From assembly GCF_025787225.1 (NCBI RefSeq), contig NZ_CP090958.1, positions 682,001 to 746,000 on the forward strand: a DNA stretch of 64,000 nucleotides, written 5' to 3'. The DNA is from Saxibacter everestensis. Its GTDB lineage: Bacteria > Actinomycetota > Actinomycetes > Actinomycetales > Brevibacteriaceae. Of this stretch, positions 15,956-24,895 are shown piece by piece; position 1 is the first letter of the stretch, and every line of letters starts with the position of its first letter. The notes beneath the pieces were generated by a model. The model made no database searches, had not been told where the DNA came from, and worked only from the letters and a program-made list of their open reading frames with translations. The position numbers were made by a program, and so were the translations under genes.

Positions 15956-16263
15956 TGAGTCTCCCAAGTGGTGTCCGGCCCCGGAGTACACGAGACCGGG
16001 TATGGGGGCTGTACCCCAGACCTCGGCGAGCAAACATAGTCGCGCTAGTGTTCGACGCCATCACTGCCAGTGCGCACGCCGTAAATCGTGTCAGTCATCA
16101 GCACCCGGACTGTTCCTCACCGCCCTCAGAAACAGGAGCGTTCTTTTGATCTGTGACCTGAAATGTGGATTACAAGTGAAATCAATGGGTAGAAGCAAAG
16201 GAGTTGCGAAAGCGACGTCCAGCAACGGCGTCTTGCGAGCGACGTCTATGTATGGAGAAGAAC

Positions 16264-16554
16264 ATGAGTAACCCGACTTCTGATCACAACATCAATTCTG
16301 GCCCAGCCCGTCGGCTCACCACCGAGACCAAGGCTTCGACAAAGACCACCGAGTTCTACGTCTATATCGTCGTGGTCATTGCCATCATCATCACTTCCGC
16401 AGTGGCCGGCGGCAACAACGAGGAAGGCAACGGAGGAGCCGACGTTTTCGACTCCGCTCGCGCCATGATGTACATCACCTGGGCCACCATCGGCTATATG
16501 GTCTCCCGTGGCCTGGCCAAGTCCGGCAGTCGCGACCGCTACGACGAGAAGTAA
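16264..16554 (+). CDS. Small membrane protein (96 aa)
   Basis: 96 residues, unrecognised. A polar N-terminus of about 30 residues rich in Thr/Lys precedes a hydrophobic helix FYVYIVVVIAIIITSAVAGG, then an acidic linker NNEEGNGGADVF and a second helix ARAMMYITWATIGYMVSRGL, ending in charged residues. GGAGAAG lies just upstream of ATG 16264; longer starts at 16204 are unlikely. The 308-bp gap to the divergent catalase start holds both promoters. A strong terminator follows the gene. The acidic linker between helices might bind cations, but this is speculation. Confidence 0.75.
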   Translation: MSNPTSDHNINSGPARRLTTETKASTKTTEFYVYIVVVIAIIITSAVAGGNNEEGNGGADVFDSARAMMYITWATIGYMVSRGLAKSGSRDRYDEK

Positions 16555-16596
16555 GACACGCTGTCGCTGTGAGGGGCACGTAGCGCTTCGCACCTA

Positions 16597-16636
16597 ACTA
16601 TCGGGGAGGACCGCGCATGCGGTCCTCCCCGATAGT
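16597..16636. terminator. Strong hairpin terminator between convergent genes
   Basis: A perfect 18-bp stem (arms 16597-16614 and 16619-16636) closes on a 4-base GCAT loop and is followed by GTTT. It lies 43 bp after the small membrane protein gene and before the 3' end of the antiporter gene, so it may act in both directions. Confidence 0.85.
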
Positions 16637-16713
16637 GTTTCGCGGTGCAGACAGTGGTCCGATAACCTGCCCACACGAGCCGGACACCAGCAACCATGGA
16701 TCCAGCCGGCCTC

Positions 16714-18411
16714 CTACAGCCGGTCGATGCTCTGGGTATACGCGGCCGCCTCGGAGGCGTCGAGCCGCTCAAGTGCCGCTCGCATGGCCTCGTCATCGAG
16801 GCGGCCGGCGTCGCGTTCGGCGATCAGCGCCTGCCGCTGGGCCTTCGCCGTTCTGCGGCGCAGATTGTGCATCAGCTGAAGGGCATGCAGCCGCTCGCTT
16901 GTACGCTCGGCGCTCATCTCGTCCAGGTCGAGCGCCTGACGGACATGGATGCTCTGTGACAGGCGTTCGGCTATCTTGTCGATCACCTTCTGCTCGACGC
17001 CAGGGGGCGGCGATTTGCGGATGGCGTCCAGCGTTTCCCGGGCCGCCCGGGCGTTCACCGCGTCGGCATGCCTGCGCTGCGCGCGGTCGTGCTCTGCCTC
17101 GGCCGGGTCGTCCAGCCGAAGCTTCCTGATCAGGAACGGCAGGGTGAGTCCCTGGATCAGCAGGGTTCCAACCGCGACCACGAAGGCCACCATTTGGATC
17201 ACCGCGCGGCCGGGGAAGTCCCCGCCGCCAAGGGTGGTAGCCGGAATACCTGCTGCCGCCGCCAGGGTGACGACGCCGCGCATCCCGGTCCAGGAGAGCA
17301 CCACGTTCTCCTTCCACCCAAGTGTGGTGGCACGCGTGTTCCGCCTGGCCCGCAGTGCCAGGTTGTGCCACCAGGTGCCGGGTTTCCATCTGGCGGCCTG
17401 CCGGCGCGACCAGTACAGGACGACGCGCGACACGATCCCCATCTGGGCGACCCAGAGGATGCGGATCAGCAGCACGGCGATCAACACGAAACCCGCTGCG
17501 AGTAGCGTGCTGCCGATCGGTTCGCCTGCCGCTTCGACATCGGCGAACACGAAGCGCAGCTGCAGCCCGATATAGGCAAAGACGAACGCCTCGAGCACCA
17601 GATCCACCGCGTTCCAGATGTAGCGCTCCTGCAGCCGGGTGGCGAACCCGGAACGGGCGGCGTTGTGTCCCAGCGCGAACCCCGCGGTAATCACGGCGAT
17701 CACGCCAGACCCATTCAGCTCCTCGGCGCTCAGATACGCGGCGAACGGCACGAGTGCCCCGAGCACTGCTTCCACGGTTGGATCGTCGAGCCGGGAACGC
17801 ACCCAGGTCACCAGGCCGGCCAGTACCAGCCCGACCAGCAGCCCGACAACCGCACCGTAGACGAAGAACAGCACCGGATTCTCGATCAGCGGATGTTCGC
17901 CGACCACGGCTGCCGTCGTCACGGTGAAGAGGGTGAGCGCGGCGGCGTCGTTGACCAGGCTTTCACCGGTCAGAATCGACATCAGCCGCCTCGGCAGGCC
18001 GAGCCGGCGTCCGATCGCCGCGGCGGTCACCGCGTCCGGCGGTGCGACGACGGCGGCGAGCACGAGCCCGGTGGCGAGCGTCAGCTGAGGTACGAGGTAC
18101 GAGCTGGCTACACCCAGAACGATCGTTGAGACCGCGATCAGCACGACGCCAAGCGAGAGGATCGGTCGCAGGTTGCGCTTGAAGTTCGGCACCGAGAAGT
18201 TCAGCGCGGTGCTGTACAGCAGCGGCGGCAGGACAATGCCCAGGATTAGCTCGGGGCTCACCTCGAGCCTCGGGATAACAGGTATTGCCGAAACGCCGAG
18301 GCCGAGGATGACGACCAGTAGCGGCGCCTGCCAGCCCACTTTCCGGGCGTAGGCGGTGACCGCGACTGCGCCGATCACGACGAGTAGCAGGACGATGTCG
18401 TTTTCGCTCAT
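16714..18411 (-). CDS. Na+/H+ antiporter, CPA1 (NhaP) family
   Basis: 565 residues. About 12 hydrophobic segments fill residues 1-430. Conserved parts include VLAAVVAPPDAVTAAAIGRR (the ion-binding region with its Asp) and ILTGESLVNDAAALTLF, with the SLVND motif carrying the key Asp of CPA1 antiporters, and later GMRGVVTLAAAAGIP. The C-terminal 130 residues form a charged, coiled, cytoplasmic tail (RKSPPPGVEQKVIDKIAERL and on) as in NhaP-type regulators. Exchange of cytoplasmic Na+ (or K+) for protons is expected. It is a single gene, 37 bp downstream of the mannosyltransferase in the same direction. Confidence 0.93.
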   Translation of the reverse strand: MSENDIVLLLVVIGAVAVTAYARKVGWQAPLLVVILGLGVSAIPVIPRLEVSPELILGIVLPPLLYSTALNFSVPNFKRNLRPILSLGVVLIAVSTIVLGVASSYLVPQLTLATGLVLAAVVAPPDAVTAAAIGRRLGLPRRLMSILTGESLVNDAAALTLFTVTTAAVVGEHPLIENPVLFFVYGAVVGLLVGLVLAGLVTWVRSRLDDPTVEAVLGALVPFAAYLSAEELNGSGVIAVITAGFALGHNAARSGFATRLQERYIWNAVDLVLEAFVFAYIGLQLRFVFADVEAAGEPIGSTLLAAGFVLIAVLLIRILWVAQMGIVSRVVLYWSRRQAARWKPGTWWHNLALRARRNTRATTLGWKENVVLSWTGMRGVVTLAAAAGIPATTLGGGDFPGRAVIQMVAFVVAVGTLLIQGLTLPFLIRKLRLDDPAEAEHDRAQRRHADAVNARAARETLDAIRKSPPPGVEQKVIDKIAERLSQSIHVRQALDLDEMSAERTSERLHALQLMHNLRRRTAKAQRQALIAERDAGRLDDEAMRAALERLDASEAAAYTQSIDRL

Positions 18412-18448
18412 CGGCTCGCTTTCGATTGTTTGGTGCTTCTCAGCCGAG

Positions 18449-20161
18449 CTAGATCCAGGTCACGAGCCACATTCGCTCGTTCCAGCTCTGATATGGGATC
18501 ACCTGCGCGGAGTAGATCGGATAGAAGTAGGCGAAGGTGATGACGATGATGGCGACGATCAGGCCGGCCGCAAGCGCTCCCCACAGTCGCCGCGCGGGCG
18601 GTGCGGGACGTGCGGTGAAGCGGCGCAGGAGCTCCGGCCCGACGGCATTCGCGCGTTGCTCCGGTCCGAGGATCAGGCCGAGCAGATAGGTGACGGCGAG
18701 CACCACGAACGGGGTGAACACGATGGTGTAGAAGGTGTAGATCGTGCGGTCCTGGTATTGGAACCAGGGCAGATAGCCCGCGGCGAACCCGGCGCAGATC
18801 GCCCCGGCGCGCCAGTCGCGCCGCAAAGCCCAGGCTCCGATGCAGACCAGCAGCGCGATGACCCCAAGCCACCACAGCATCGGATTGCCGAGCGAGGTGA
18901 TTGCCGCCGAACACTTTTCAGCTTCGCATCCGGCGTCGCCGCTGCCGTACGACTCGTAGTAGAACGAGGTCGGCCGCCACTGCACCAGCCAACCCCACGG
19001 ATTCGATTTGTATGGGTGGTCCGAGCTGAGCCCGACGTGGAAGCCGTAAGTGGTGAAATGGTAATGCGCAAGTGACACCAGCCAGTCGGGCAGCCAGTCG
19101 GCCGGATGACCGGGATGCTCCGCCGCCCACTGCCGGTCGTAACCGCCGCTCGACCTGATCCACCCGGTCCAGCTGGCGAGGTAGCTGAGCAGCGCGACCG
19201 GCACGATGGAGATGAATGCCGGGATGCCGTCCTTGATCGCGGTCGCCCGCAGATAGGGGATCACCCCGGCTGCCCGGCGCGCGCCGACATCCCAGAGCAC
19301 TGTCATCAGGCCGAAGGCCACGATGAAGTACAGTGCCGACCACTTCGTGCCCAGTGCCAGGCCGAGGCACAGCCCGGCCACGATCCGCCACGGCCGGAGC
19401 CCGAGGCCGGGCCCCCACCAGCCCAATGTCCAGGTGGGCGTTCCGTCGTCCGCGCGGCGGCCGAACGGGTGTGCGCGATACCAGCCGGCCATGAGCCGGC
19501 TGAGTCGGATACGTGACTGATCGCGGTCGATCAGCAGGGCCCCGAACGCGGCAAGCACCCAGAACATCAGGAACACATCGAGCAGTGAGGTTCGTGAATG
19601 TACGAAGTGTTCGCCGTCGACTGCCAGCAGGATGCCGGCGGTCGCGCCGAGCAGCGTTGAGCCGAAGAGCCGGCGCGCGATCCGCGCGATCATCAGAATG
19701 GAAAGCGTGCCGACGACGGCCGCGGCGAACCGCCAACCAAAGCTGGAATCGGTGCCGAAGATCTTCAGCCCCGCCGCGATCATCCATTTGCCGACCGGCG
19801 GATGGACGGCGTACTCCGGTTCGTCGAGAAATATGTGCTGGTCGCCGTTTTCGAAACTATCGTTCGGTTCATCCGGCCAATTGCGCTCGAAGCCGCCGAA
19901 AAGATAGCTGTAGGCGTCCTTGACGTAGTAGGTCTCATCGAAGATCAGGGTGTGTGGCTCGCCAAGACGGAAAAACCTGAGCGCACCTCCGATCACAGCT
20001 ATCGCGATCGGGAGCAGCCACCCCCACAGGGCGCTCTGAGCGCGGATGCCCAATAGTGTGAGCCTGAGTTCTGTTTCGGTCGGCCACCGGACTGCCAATT
20101 GTGACCGCCGTGGTACCTGCGCCCGCTCCGGCGTTCGCGGGGCGTTTGGCAGCAGATTCAC
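18449..20161 (-). CDS. pmt: Protein O-mannosyltransferase (Pmt-type, GT39)
   Basis: 570 residues. It transfers mannose from polyprenyl-phosphate-mannose to secreted proteins during Sec export. The first outer loop has FFRLGEPHTLIFDETYYVKD, the DE motif essential in GT39, followed by HPPVGKWMIAAGLKIF. Ten or more membrane segments follow, with SWTGWIRSSGGYDRQWA and FHVGLSSDHPYKSNPWGW in the large loops. The C-terminus has YFYPIYSAQVIPYQSW, usual in actinobacterial Pmt. It starts at GTG 20161. The order pmt - (divergent) rsmI - metG - tatD - rpfB is known from mycobacteria, which supports the call. Confidence 0.92.
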   Translation of the reverse strand: MNLLPNAPRTPERAQVPRRSQLAVRWPTETELRLTLLGIRAQSALWGWLLPIAIAVIGGALRFFRLGEPHTLIFDETYYVKDAYSYLFGGFERNWPDEPNDSFENGDQHIFLDEPEYAVHPPVGKWMIAAGLKIFGTDSSFGWRFAAAVVGTLSILMIARIARRLFGSTLLGATAGILLAVDGEHFVHSRTSLLDVFLMFWVLAAFGALLIDRDQSRIRLSRLMAGWYRAHPFGRRADDGTPTWTLGWWGPGLGLRPWRIVAGLCLGLALGTKWSALYFIVAFGLMTVLWDVGARRAAGVIPYLRATAIKDGIPAFISIVPVALLSYLASWTGWIRSSGGYDRQWAAEHPGHPADWLPDWLVSLAHYHFTTYGFHVGLSSDHPYKSNPWGWLVQWRPTSFYYESYGSGDAGCEAEKCSAAITSLGNPMLWWLGVIALLVCIGAWALRRDWRAGAICAGFAAGYLPWFQYQDRTIYTFYTIVFTPFVVLAVTYLLGLILGPEQRANAVGPELLRRFTARPAPPARRLWGALAAGLIVAIIVITFAYFYPIYSAQVIPYQSWNERMWLVTWI

Positions 20162-20317
20162 GCTCGTTAGTCTAGGCGAAACTGCATTAGGGTAATGTTG
20201 ACCGTCGAGATAGTGCCTTTTACGAACATTTACCGATGTGCTTAGCAGTGCTCTACTCTCACTGTACGATTGACCGAGTACCAGCTAAATTCCCCCGATA
20301 CCTAGGAGCGTAGTTAA

Positions 20318-20653
20318 ATGACTACCGATCCCTCAGCCCCGAACAACGATTCGCAGCAGTCCAACCAGGGACAGTACGGCGCATCCTACAACGCCGGCGG
20401 CTACGGAGCACCGGCTCCAGCCAAGACCAATGTCCTGGCAATCATCGCCCTGATCCTCGGCATCGTGGTTCCGATCGGCGGAATCATCTGTGGCCCAATC
20501 GCCCTGAAGCAGATCAAGCGGACCGGCGAGAATGGTGCCGGACTGGCTAAGGCCGGTCTGATTATCGGCATCATCCTGACCCTGGTCACCATCGTGTCCT
20601 GGATCATCGTCGGGGTCATGGCCGCCAACGCTCCCGAGCTGGCGACTTACTAA
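20318..20653 (+). CDS. DUF4190 membrane protein
   Basis: 111 residues. A Gln/Asn/Gly/Tyr-rich disordered N-terminus of about 40 residues leads into the DUF4190 core: NVLAIIALILGIVVPIGGII, then CGPIALKQIKRTGENGAGLA and the second helix LIIGIILTLVTIVSWIIVGV. The core is two membrane helices joined by a short cytoplasmic loop with the conserved G-x-I-A-L-x-Q-I-K-R-T pattern. Function of the family is unknown. The upstream 156 bp is AT-rich for this genome and should hold promoters for this gene and the divergent pmt. A paralogue follows after a terminator. Confidence 0.88.
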   Translation: MTTDPSAPNNDSQQSNQGQYGASYNAGGYGAPAPAKTNVLAIIALILGIVVPIGGIICGPIALKQIKRTGENGAGLAKAGLIIGIILTLVTIVSWIIVGVMAANAPELATY

Positions 20654-20694
20654 GACCGTCGGCTGACGATCCTTTCGATCGGATAAGCCAGCTG

Positions 20695-20732
20695 ACGAGA
20701 GGCGTCGTGGAATTGTCCGCGGCGCCTCTCGT
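20695..20732 (+). terminator. Rho-independent terminator after first DUF4190 gene
   Basis: Ten-bp stem ACGAGAGGCG / CGCCTCTCGT with an 18-base loop, followed by TTTG. It lies 42 bp after the stop codon and separates the two DUF4190 genes. Confidence 0.75.
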
Positions 20733-20817
20733 TTTGCCTCGATCGAAGTCGTTAGCTTCTTCCACCGGCTAGCAAGTACGGTTAGATCACGTCCTTAACG
20801 ATCCAGAAGGAATTGCC

Positions 20818-21306
20818 ATGTCCAGCAATGACCCGAACAATCCCTATGGCGCACCACAGCAGCCTGCGTATGGCGAGCAGCCGCAGTATGGCCAGCAGCC
20901 TGCGTATGGCGAGCAGCCACAGTATGGCCAGCAGCCTGCATACGGCGAGCAGCCACAGTATGGCCAGCAGCCTGCGTATGGCGAGCAGCCGCAGTACGGC
21001 CAGCCGGTCGCTTATCAGGCACCCGGGTATGGCTACCAGAACACTGCGCCTACCAACACGCTGGCCATTATTACGATTATCGCCGCCTTTGTGATGCCAA
21101 TCGCCGGGATCATCTGCGGCCACATCTCGATGCGTCAGATCGCGCAGACCGGCGAGCAAGGCAATGGCTTGGCCAAAGCCGGACTGATTCTGTCCTACGT
21201 CTTCACCGGACTCGCGGTGCTTGCCATCCTCTTCTACATAATTGTCGTGGTCTTGATCCTGGGTGCAGCAGGCGCAGCAAGCACGTACGATCCGTCGTCG
21301 TACTAG
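20818..21306 (+). CDS. DUF4190 membrane protein with Tyr/Gln-rich tandem repeats
   Basis: 162 residues. The N-terminal 60 residues contain four copies of the 12-residue unit [12 protein letters not shown], a low-complexity, probably disordered cytoplasmic tail. The DUF4190 core follows: [40 protein letters not shown] and [20 protein letters not shown]. It ends in STYDPSSY. It is a paralogue of the gene just upstream. Its stop codon lies inside the ribosome site (AGGAG) of rsmI, so the two may be co-translated. The repeat region could vary in length between strains. Confidence 0.88.
   Translation: MSSNDPNNPYGAPQQPAYGEQPQYGQQPAYGEQPQYGQQPAYGEQPQYGQQPAYGEQPQYGQPVAYQAPGYGYQNTAPTNTLAIITIIAAFVMPIAGIICGHISMRQIAQTGEQGNGLAKAGLILSYVFTGLAVLAILFYIIVVVLILGAAGAASTYDPSSY
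20863..21006 (+). repeat. Four in-frame 36-bp tandem repeats
   Basis: Units start at 20863, 20899, 20935 and 20971 and differ by only a few third-position changes; each encodes [12 protein letters not shown] (last unit ends QP). High DNA identity suggests recent expansion. Confidence 0.9.
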
Positions 21307-21314
21307 GAGTCGGC

Positions 21315-22172
21315 GTGGCCGATCCTCAGACAGGCAGAATCGTTCTGGCTGGCACACCGATCGGCAACATCCTCGACGCACCGCCCCGTTTAGTGAACCT
21401 GCTGACCGGGGCGGACGTCATCGCCGCCGAAGACACCAGACGGTTCCGCAAGCTTGCGGCCTCGCTCGATATCACCGTAACTGCCCGCGTGGTGAGCTAT
21501 TACGAGCACAACGAGACGAGCAGGTTGCCCGAGCTGTTGGAAGCAGTCGCCGCGGGCCAAACCGTTGTCGTGCTGACGGATGCCGGAATGCCCTCGGTTT
21601 CCGATCCCGGCTTCCGGATCGTGCAGGCCGCGGCCGAGGCGAACCTGACGGTGACCGCAGTGCCGGGCCCATCGGCGGTACTGACGGCGCTGGCAGTTTC
21701 AGGGCTGCCGACGGACCGATTCTGCTTCGAGGGCTTCCTGCCGCGTAAGGGTGGCGACCGGCGCCGCCAGTTCGGCGCGCTCGCCACCGAACCCCGGACC
21801 ATGGTCTTCTTCGAGTCGCCGCACCGGTTGGCGTCGTCGTTGGAAGACCTGGCCACCGCCTTCGGCGCCGACCGTCGCGCGGCGGTGTGCCGCGAGCTGA
21901 CCAAGACCTATGAAGAAACCAAGCGGGGCACGCTTGCCGAACTCGCCCAGTGGGCGGAGGCCGGAGTCAAGGGCGAGATCAGCATCGTGGTGGCCGGCGC
22001 CGAGCCGCAGGAAGCAGCGCGGGCCGACGACCTGGTGGATGAGGTGATGGCGGTTGCGGCCTCGGGAGTCCGGCTGAAGGATGCCGCGGCCCAGGTTGCC
22101 GCGACCGCGGGCCTGAAGACCCGGGAGCTCTACCAGGCAGTGCTGGCCCGCAAGGGCGATGACAGGTCCTGA
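21315..22172 (+). CDS. rsmI: 16S rRNA (cytidine(1402)-2'-O)-methyltransferase
   Basis: 285 residues. RsmI methylates the 2'-O of C1402 in the ribosomal decoding centre using S-adenosylmethionine. Features of this tetrapyrrole-methylase-fold enzyme: [97 protein letters not shown] and FFESPHRL. Length is normal. GTG 21315 has AGGAG six bases upstream that overlaps the previous stop codon. It is divergent from pmt with the DUF4190 pair in between, and followed by metG. Confidence 0.95.
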   Translation: MADPQTGRIVLAGTPIGNILDAPPRLVNLLTGADVIAAEDTRRFRKLAASLDITVTARVVSYYEHNETSRLPELLEAVAAGQTVVVLTDAGMPSVSDPGFRIVQAAAEANLTVTAVPGPSAVLTALAVSGLPTDRFCFEGFLPRKGGDRRRQFGALATEPRTMVFFESPHRLASSLEDLATAFGADRRAAVCRELTKTYEETKRGTLAELAQWAEAGVKGEISIVVAGAEPQEAARADDLVDEVMAVAASGVRLKDAAAQVAATAGLKTRELYQAVLARKGDDRS

Positions 22173-22209
22173 TAGTGGCAGGTTCAAATCCCGATAGAGT
22201 GGTTGCATC

Positions 22210-23754
22210 ATGACGAAGACCCCGTATTACATCACCACGGCAATCGCGTACCCCAATGGAGATCCCCACATCGGGCATGCCTACGAGTACATCGCGACGG
22301 ACGCTCTGGCCCGGTTCAAACGGCTCGACGACTACGACGTGTTCTACCTGACCGGCACCGACGAACACGGCCAGAAGATGCAGCAAACCGCGGCCAGGAT
22401 CGGACTCACCGCCCGCGAGCTTGCCGACCGCAATGCGGAGGTCTTCAAGAAGCTCGACGCGGTGCTGGACATCTCGTATGACAGGTTCATCCGCACCACC
22501 GATGCCGACCACTACGAAGCCAGCAAGGCCATCTGGCTGCGAATGGTCGCCAACGGCGATATCTATTCGGATACCTATTCCGGCTGGTACTCGATTCGCG
22601 ACGAGGCGTTCTACAACGATGGTGAAACCCAGATCGGCGAGGACGGAGTGCGCCGCTCGAAGGAAAGTGGCACCGAGGTCGAGTGGACCGAGGAAGAAAC
22701 CTACTTCTTCAGGCTCTCCGCCTACCAGGACCGCCTGCTCGCCCACTATGAGAACAGCCCTGAATTCATCGGGCCGTCGACCCGTCGCAACGAGGTCGTC
22801 AGTTTCGTCAAGGGCGGACTGCGCGACCTATCGATATCTCGCACCACGTTCGAATGGGGAATCCCGGTTCCGGACGCGCCCGAGCATGTGATGTACGTGT
22901 GGGTCGACGCGCTCACGAATTACCTCACCGGCGTCGGGTATCCCGATGTGGACGGCGACTCGTTCAGGAAGCTCTGGCCCGCGGATCTGCACATCATCGG
23001 CAAGGACATCGCACGGTTCCATGCCGTGTATTGGCCGGCATTCCTGATGTCGGCCGGGCTCGAGTTGCCGAAACGCGTGTACGTGCACGGCTTCCTGTTC
23101 CATAAGGGCGAGAAGATGTCGAAATCGCTCGGCAATGTCGTCGACCCATTCGAACTGGTTGAGACATATGGACTGGATACTGTCCGCTTCTTCCTGCTGC
23201 GCGAAGTGCCGTTCGGGCAGGATGGCAGCTATAGCCATGACGCAATCGTTTCGCGGATGAACGCGGATCTCGCCAATGAGCTCGGCAATCTTGCCCAGCG
23301 GTCCCTGTCGATGGTTGCGAAGAACTGTGCCGGAGTGGTTCCGGAACCGGGCGAGTTCACCGACGCGGACAATGAGCTGCTGGCACAGGCCGATGCGCTG
23401 CTGGCAACCTGCCGCAAGGCGTTCGATGAGCAGAACATTCATCAGGCTCTCGAGGCGATCTGGAACGTGCTGGGTGCGAGCAACCGGTACTTCTCCGCCC
23501 AGGAGCCATGGGTGCTGCGCAAGACCGACGTCGCCCGGATGGCGACGGTGCTCTACGTGACCCTCGAGGTGGTGCGGGTCGTCGCCATTCTGGTGCAGCC
23601 TGTGGTGCCGTCGTCGGCCGGTAAGTTGCTCGACCTGCTTAGCCAGGCGCAAGATGCGCGCGATTTCGCCCACCTGGCGGATCGAATTGCCACCGGGATC
23701 GCGCTACCGACGCCGGTGCCGGTGTTCCCGAAATTCGTTGAGCCAGTCGAGTAG
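22210..23754 (+). CDS. metG: Methionyl-tRNA synthetase
   Basis: 514 residues, class I synthetase charging tRNA-Met. The HIGH motif appears in [16 protein letters not shown] near residue 22 and the KMSKS loop in [12 protein letters not shown] near residue 303. The usual AYPNG and TGTDEHGQK active-site segments are present. The protein ends after the anticodon-binding helical domain and lacks the extra C-terminal dimerisation domain seen in the E. coli enzyme, as is normal for actinobacterial MetG. It follows rsmI after 37 bp and abuts tatD, so the three genes probably form one operon. Confidence 0.97.
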   Translation: MTKTPYYITTAIAYPNGDPHIGHAYEYIATDALARFKRLDDYDVFYLTGTDEHGQKMQQTAARIGLTARELADRNAEVFKKLDAVLDISYDRFIRTTDADHYEASKAIWLRMVANGDIYSDTYSGWYSIRDEAFYNDGETQIGEDGVRRSKESGTEVEWTEEETYFFRLSAYQDRLLAHYENSPEFIGPSTRRNEVVSFVKGGLRDLSISRTTFEWGIPVPDAPEHVMYVWVDALTNYLTGVGYPDVDGDSFRKLWPADLHIIGKDIARFHAVYWPAFLMSAGLELPKRVYVHGFLFHKGEKMSKSLGNVVDPFELVETYGLDTVRFFLLREVPFGQDGSYSHDAIVSRMNADLANELGNLAQRSLSMVAKNCAGVVPEPGEFTDADNELLAQADALLATCRKAFDEQNIHQALEAIWNVLGASNRYFSAQEPWVLRKTDVARMATVLYVTLEVVRVVAILVQPVVPSSAGKLLDLLSQAQDARDFAHLADRIATGIALPTPVPVFPKFVEPVE

Positions 23755-23769
23755 TTGAGCCAGCAGAGT

Positions 23770-24726
23770 ATGGCGAAACCATCATCGCGTGCTGCGGGGG
23801 AGTACCCGGCAGTTCCCGAGCCGCTGCCGCATCCGATCGTCGACAACCACACCCACCTCGACATCGGCACAGGCGCGCGGCTGCTGGAAGCCGAGCGCGA
23901 GGAGTCAAGCAGCCCGGAAGTCGGCGGCCCGGAATCCGAGAACGCGGAAGCCGGTGGCCCGGAATCCGAGGACTCGGGCGAATTCCCGGGTCTCGACTGG
24001 TTCCTGACTCAGGCCGAGGCGGCCGGAGTTCCTCGCGCGGTGCAGATCGGTTGCGAGTTGCCGGCCGCGCGTTGGACAGCCGAACTGGTCAGCTCGACGC
24101 CCCAGCTACTTGGCGGCGCCGCGCTCCATCCGAATGAGGCACCAAGGCTCGCTGCGCTTGGCACCCTTGACGACGCGCTGGCCGAAATAGAGCACTTGAG
24201 TTCCGGACCGCGGATGCGGGTCGTCGGCGAGACGGGTCTCGACTACTTCCGCACGGGCGAGGAAGGGCTCAAGGCGCAGGAATATTCATTCCGGGAACAC
24301 ATCGGAATCGCCAAACGCCTCGGATTAGCACTGCAGATCCACGATCGGGAAGCGCACGACGACGTTCTCCGGGTCCTCGATGAGGAGGGGGCACCGGACA
24401 TCACAGTGTTCCACTGTTTCTCCGGTGATCTCGAAATGGCTGAATTCTGCGCCGCCAAGGGGTGGTACCTGTCGTTCGCCGGAAATTCCACGTTCAGGAA
24501 CGCCCATGATCTGCGCGCCGCGGCGGCGGTCGTCCCGCTGGCACAGATCCTCACCGAGACCGACGCGCCGTTCCTGACCCCGCACCCGCACCGGGGCATG
24601 CCCGGCGGCTCATACCTCACCGGCATCACCGCGCGGATCCTGGCCGAGGTACGGGGTGAACCACTGGAGGAATTCTGCCAGGCGGTCTGGAACAACAGCG
24701 AACGGGTCTACGGCAGCTGGGAGTAG
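23770..24726 (+). CDS. tatD: TatD family metal-dependent hydrolase (DNase)
   Basis: 318 residues. TIM-barrel amidohydrolase-like nuclease with two metal ions. Metal ligands are visible: VDNHTHLDIG near the N-terminus, VVGETGLDYFR, LALQIHDREAHDD, FHCFSG and ETDAPFLTPHPHRG. An unusual insertion of about 30 acidic residues near positions 35-60 contains two copies of a GGPESE-type unit. ATG 23770 is used; a TTG at 23755 directly after the metG stop would add five residues. The position between metG and rpfB is conserved in mycobacteria. The family takes part in DNA degradation or repair. Confidence 0.93.
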   Translation: MAKPSSRAAGEYPAVPEPLPHPIVDNHTHLDIGTGARLLEAEREESSSPEVGGPESENAEAGGPESEDSGEFPGLDWFLTQAEAAGVPRAVQIGCELPAARWTAELVSSTPQLLGGAALHPNEAPRLAALGTLDDALAEIEHLSSGPRMRVVGETGLDYFRTGEEGLKAQEYSFREHIGIAKRLGLALQIHDREAHDDVLRVLDEEGAPDITVFHCFSGDLEMAEFCAAKGWYLSFAGNSTFRNAHDLRAAAAVVPLAQILTETDAPFLTPHPHRGMPGGSYLTGITARILAEVRGEPLEEFCQAVWNNSERVYGSWE

Positions 24727-24762
24727 CGCCAGGATTCCTTGCCGGCCAGCTTGGACATAAAT

Positions 24763-24779
24763 GTCACAAACCGGTTACG
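24763..24779 (+). promoter_or_regulatory. MtrA-like direct repeat in front of first rpf gene
   Basis: GTCACAAACCGGTTACG: two GT(C/T)AC half-sites separated by six bases. This resembles what I know as the MtrA response-regulator box that controls rpf and cell-wall hydrolase genes in actinobacteria. A nearly identical site precedes the second rpf gene. Confidence 0.6.
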
Positions 24780-24895
24780 ATCAAGTGGATTTGCGGCCCT
24801 CCGGCGAAACCCGGGCGGCCGCTGCCTGAACCGCTTTGCACCATCCGTCGAATACCCGGCTCGTTCGGGTTCGTACCGATCGGGAAGTCTGTTAC

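Noticed and set aside
22180-22205. GGTTCAAATCC resembling a tRNA T-arm between rsmI and metG
   Set aside because: No acceptor stem, D-arm or anticodon arm can be formed around it; the upstream sequence is the end of rsmI.
24727-24895. Possible c-di-AMP (ydaO-type) riboswitch upstream of the first rpf gene
   Set aside because: The leader is short and I could not place the conserved stems; the MtrA-like repeat is a better supported element.
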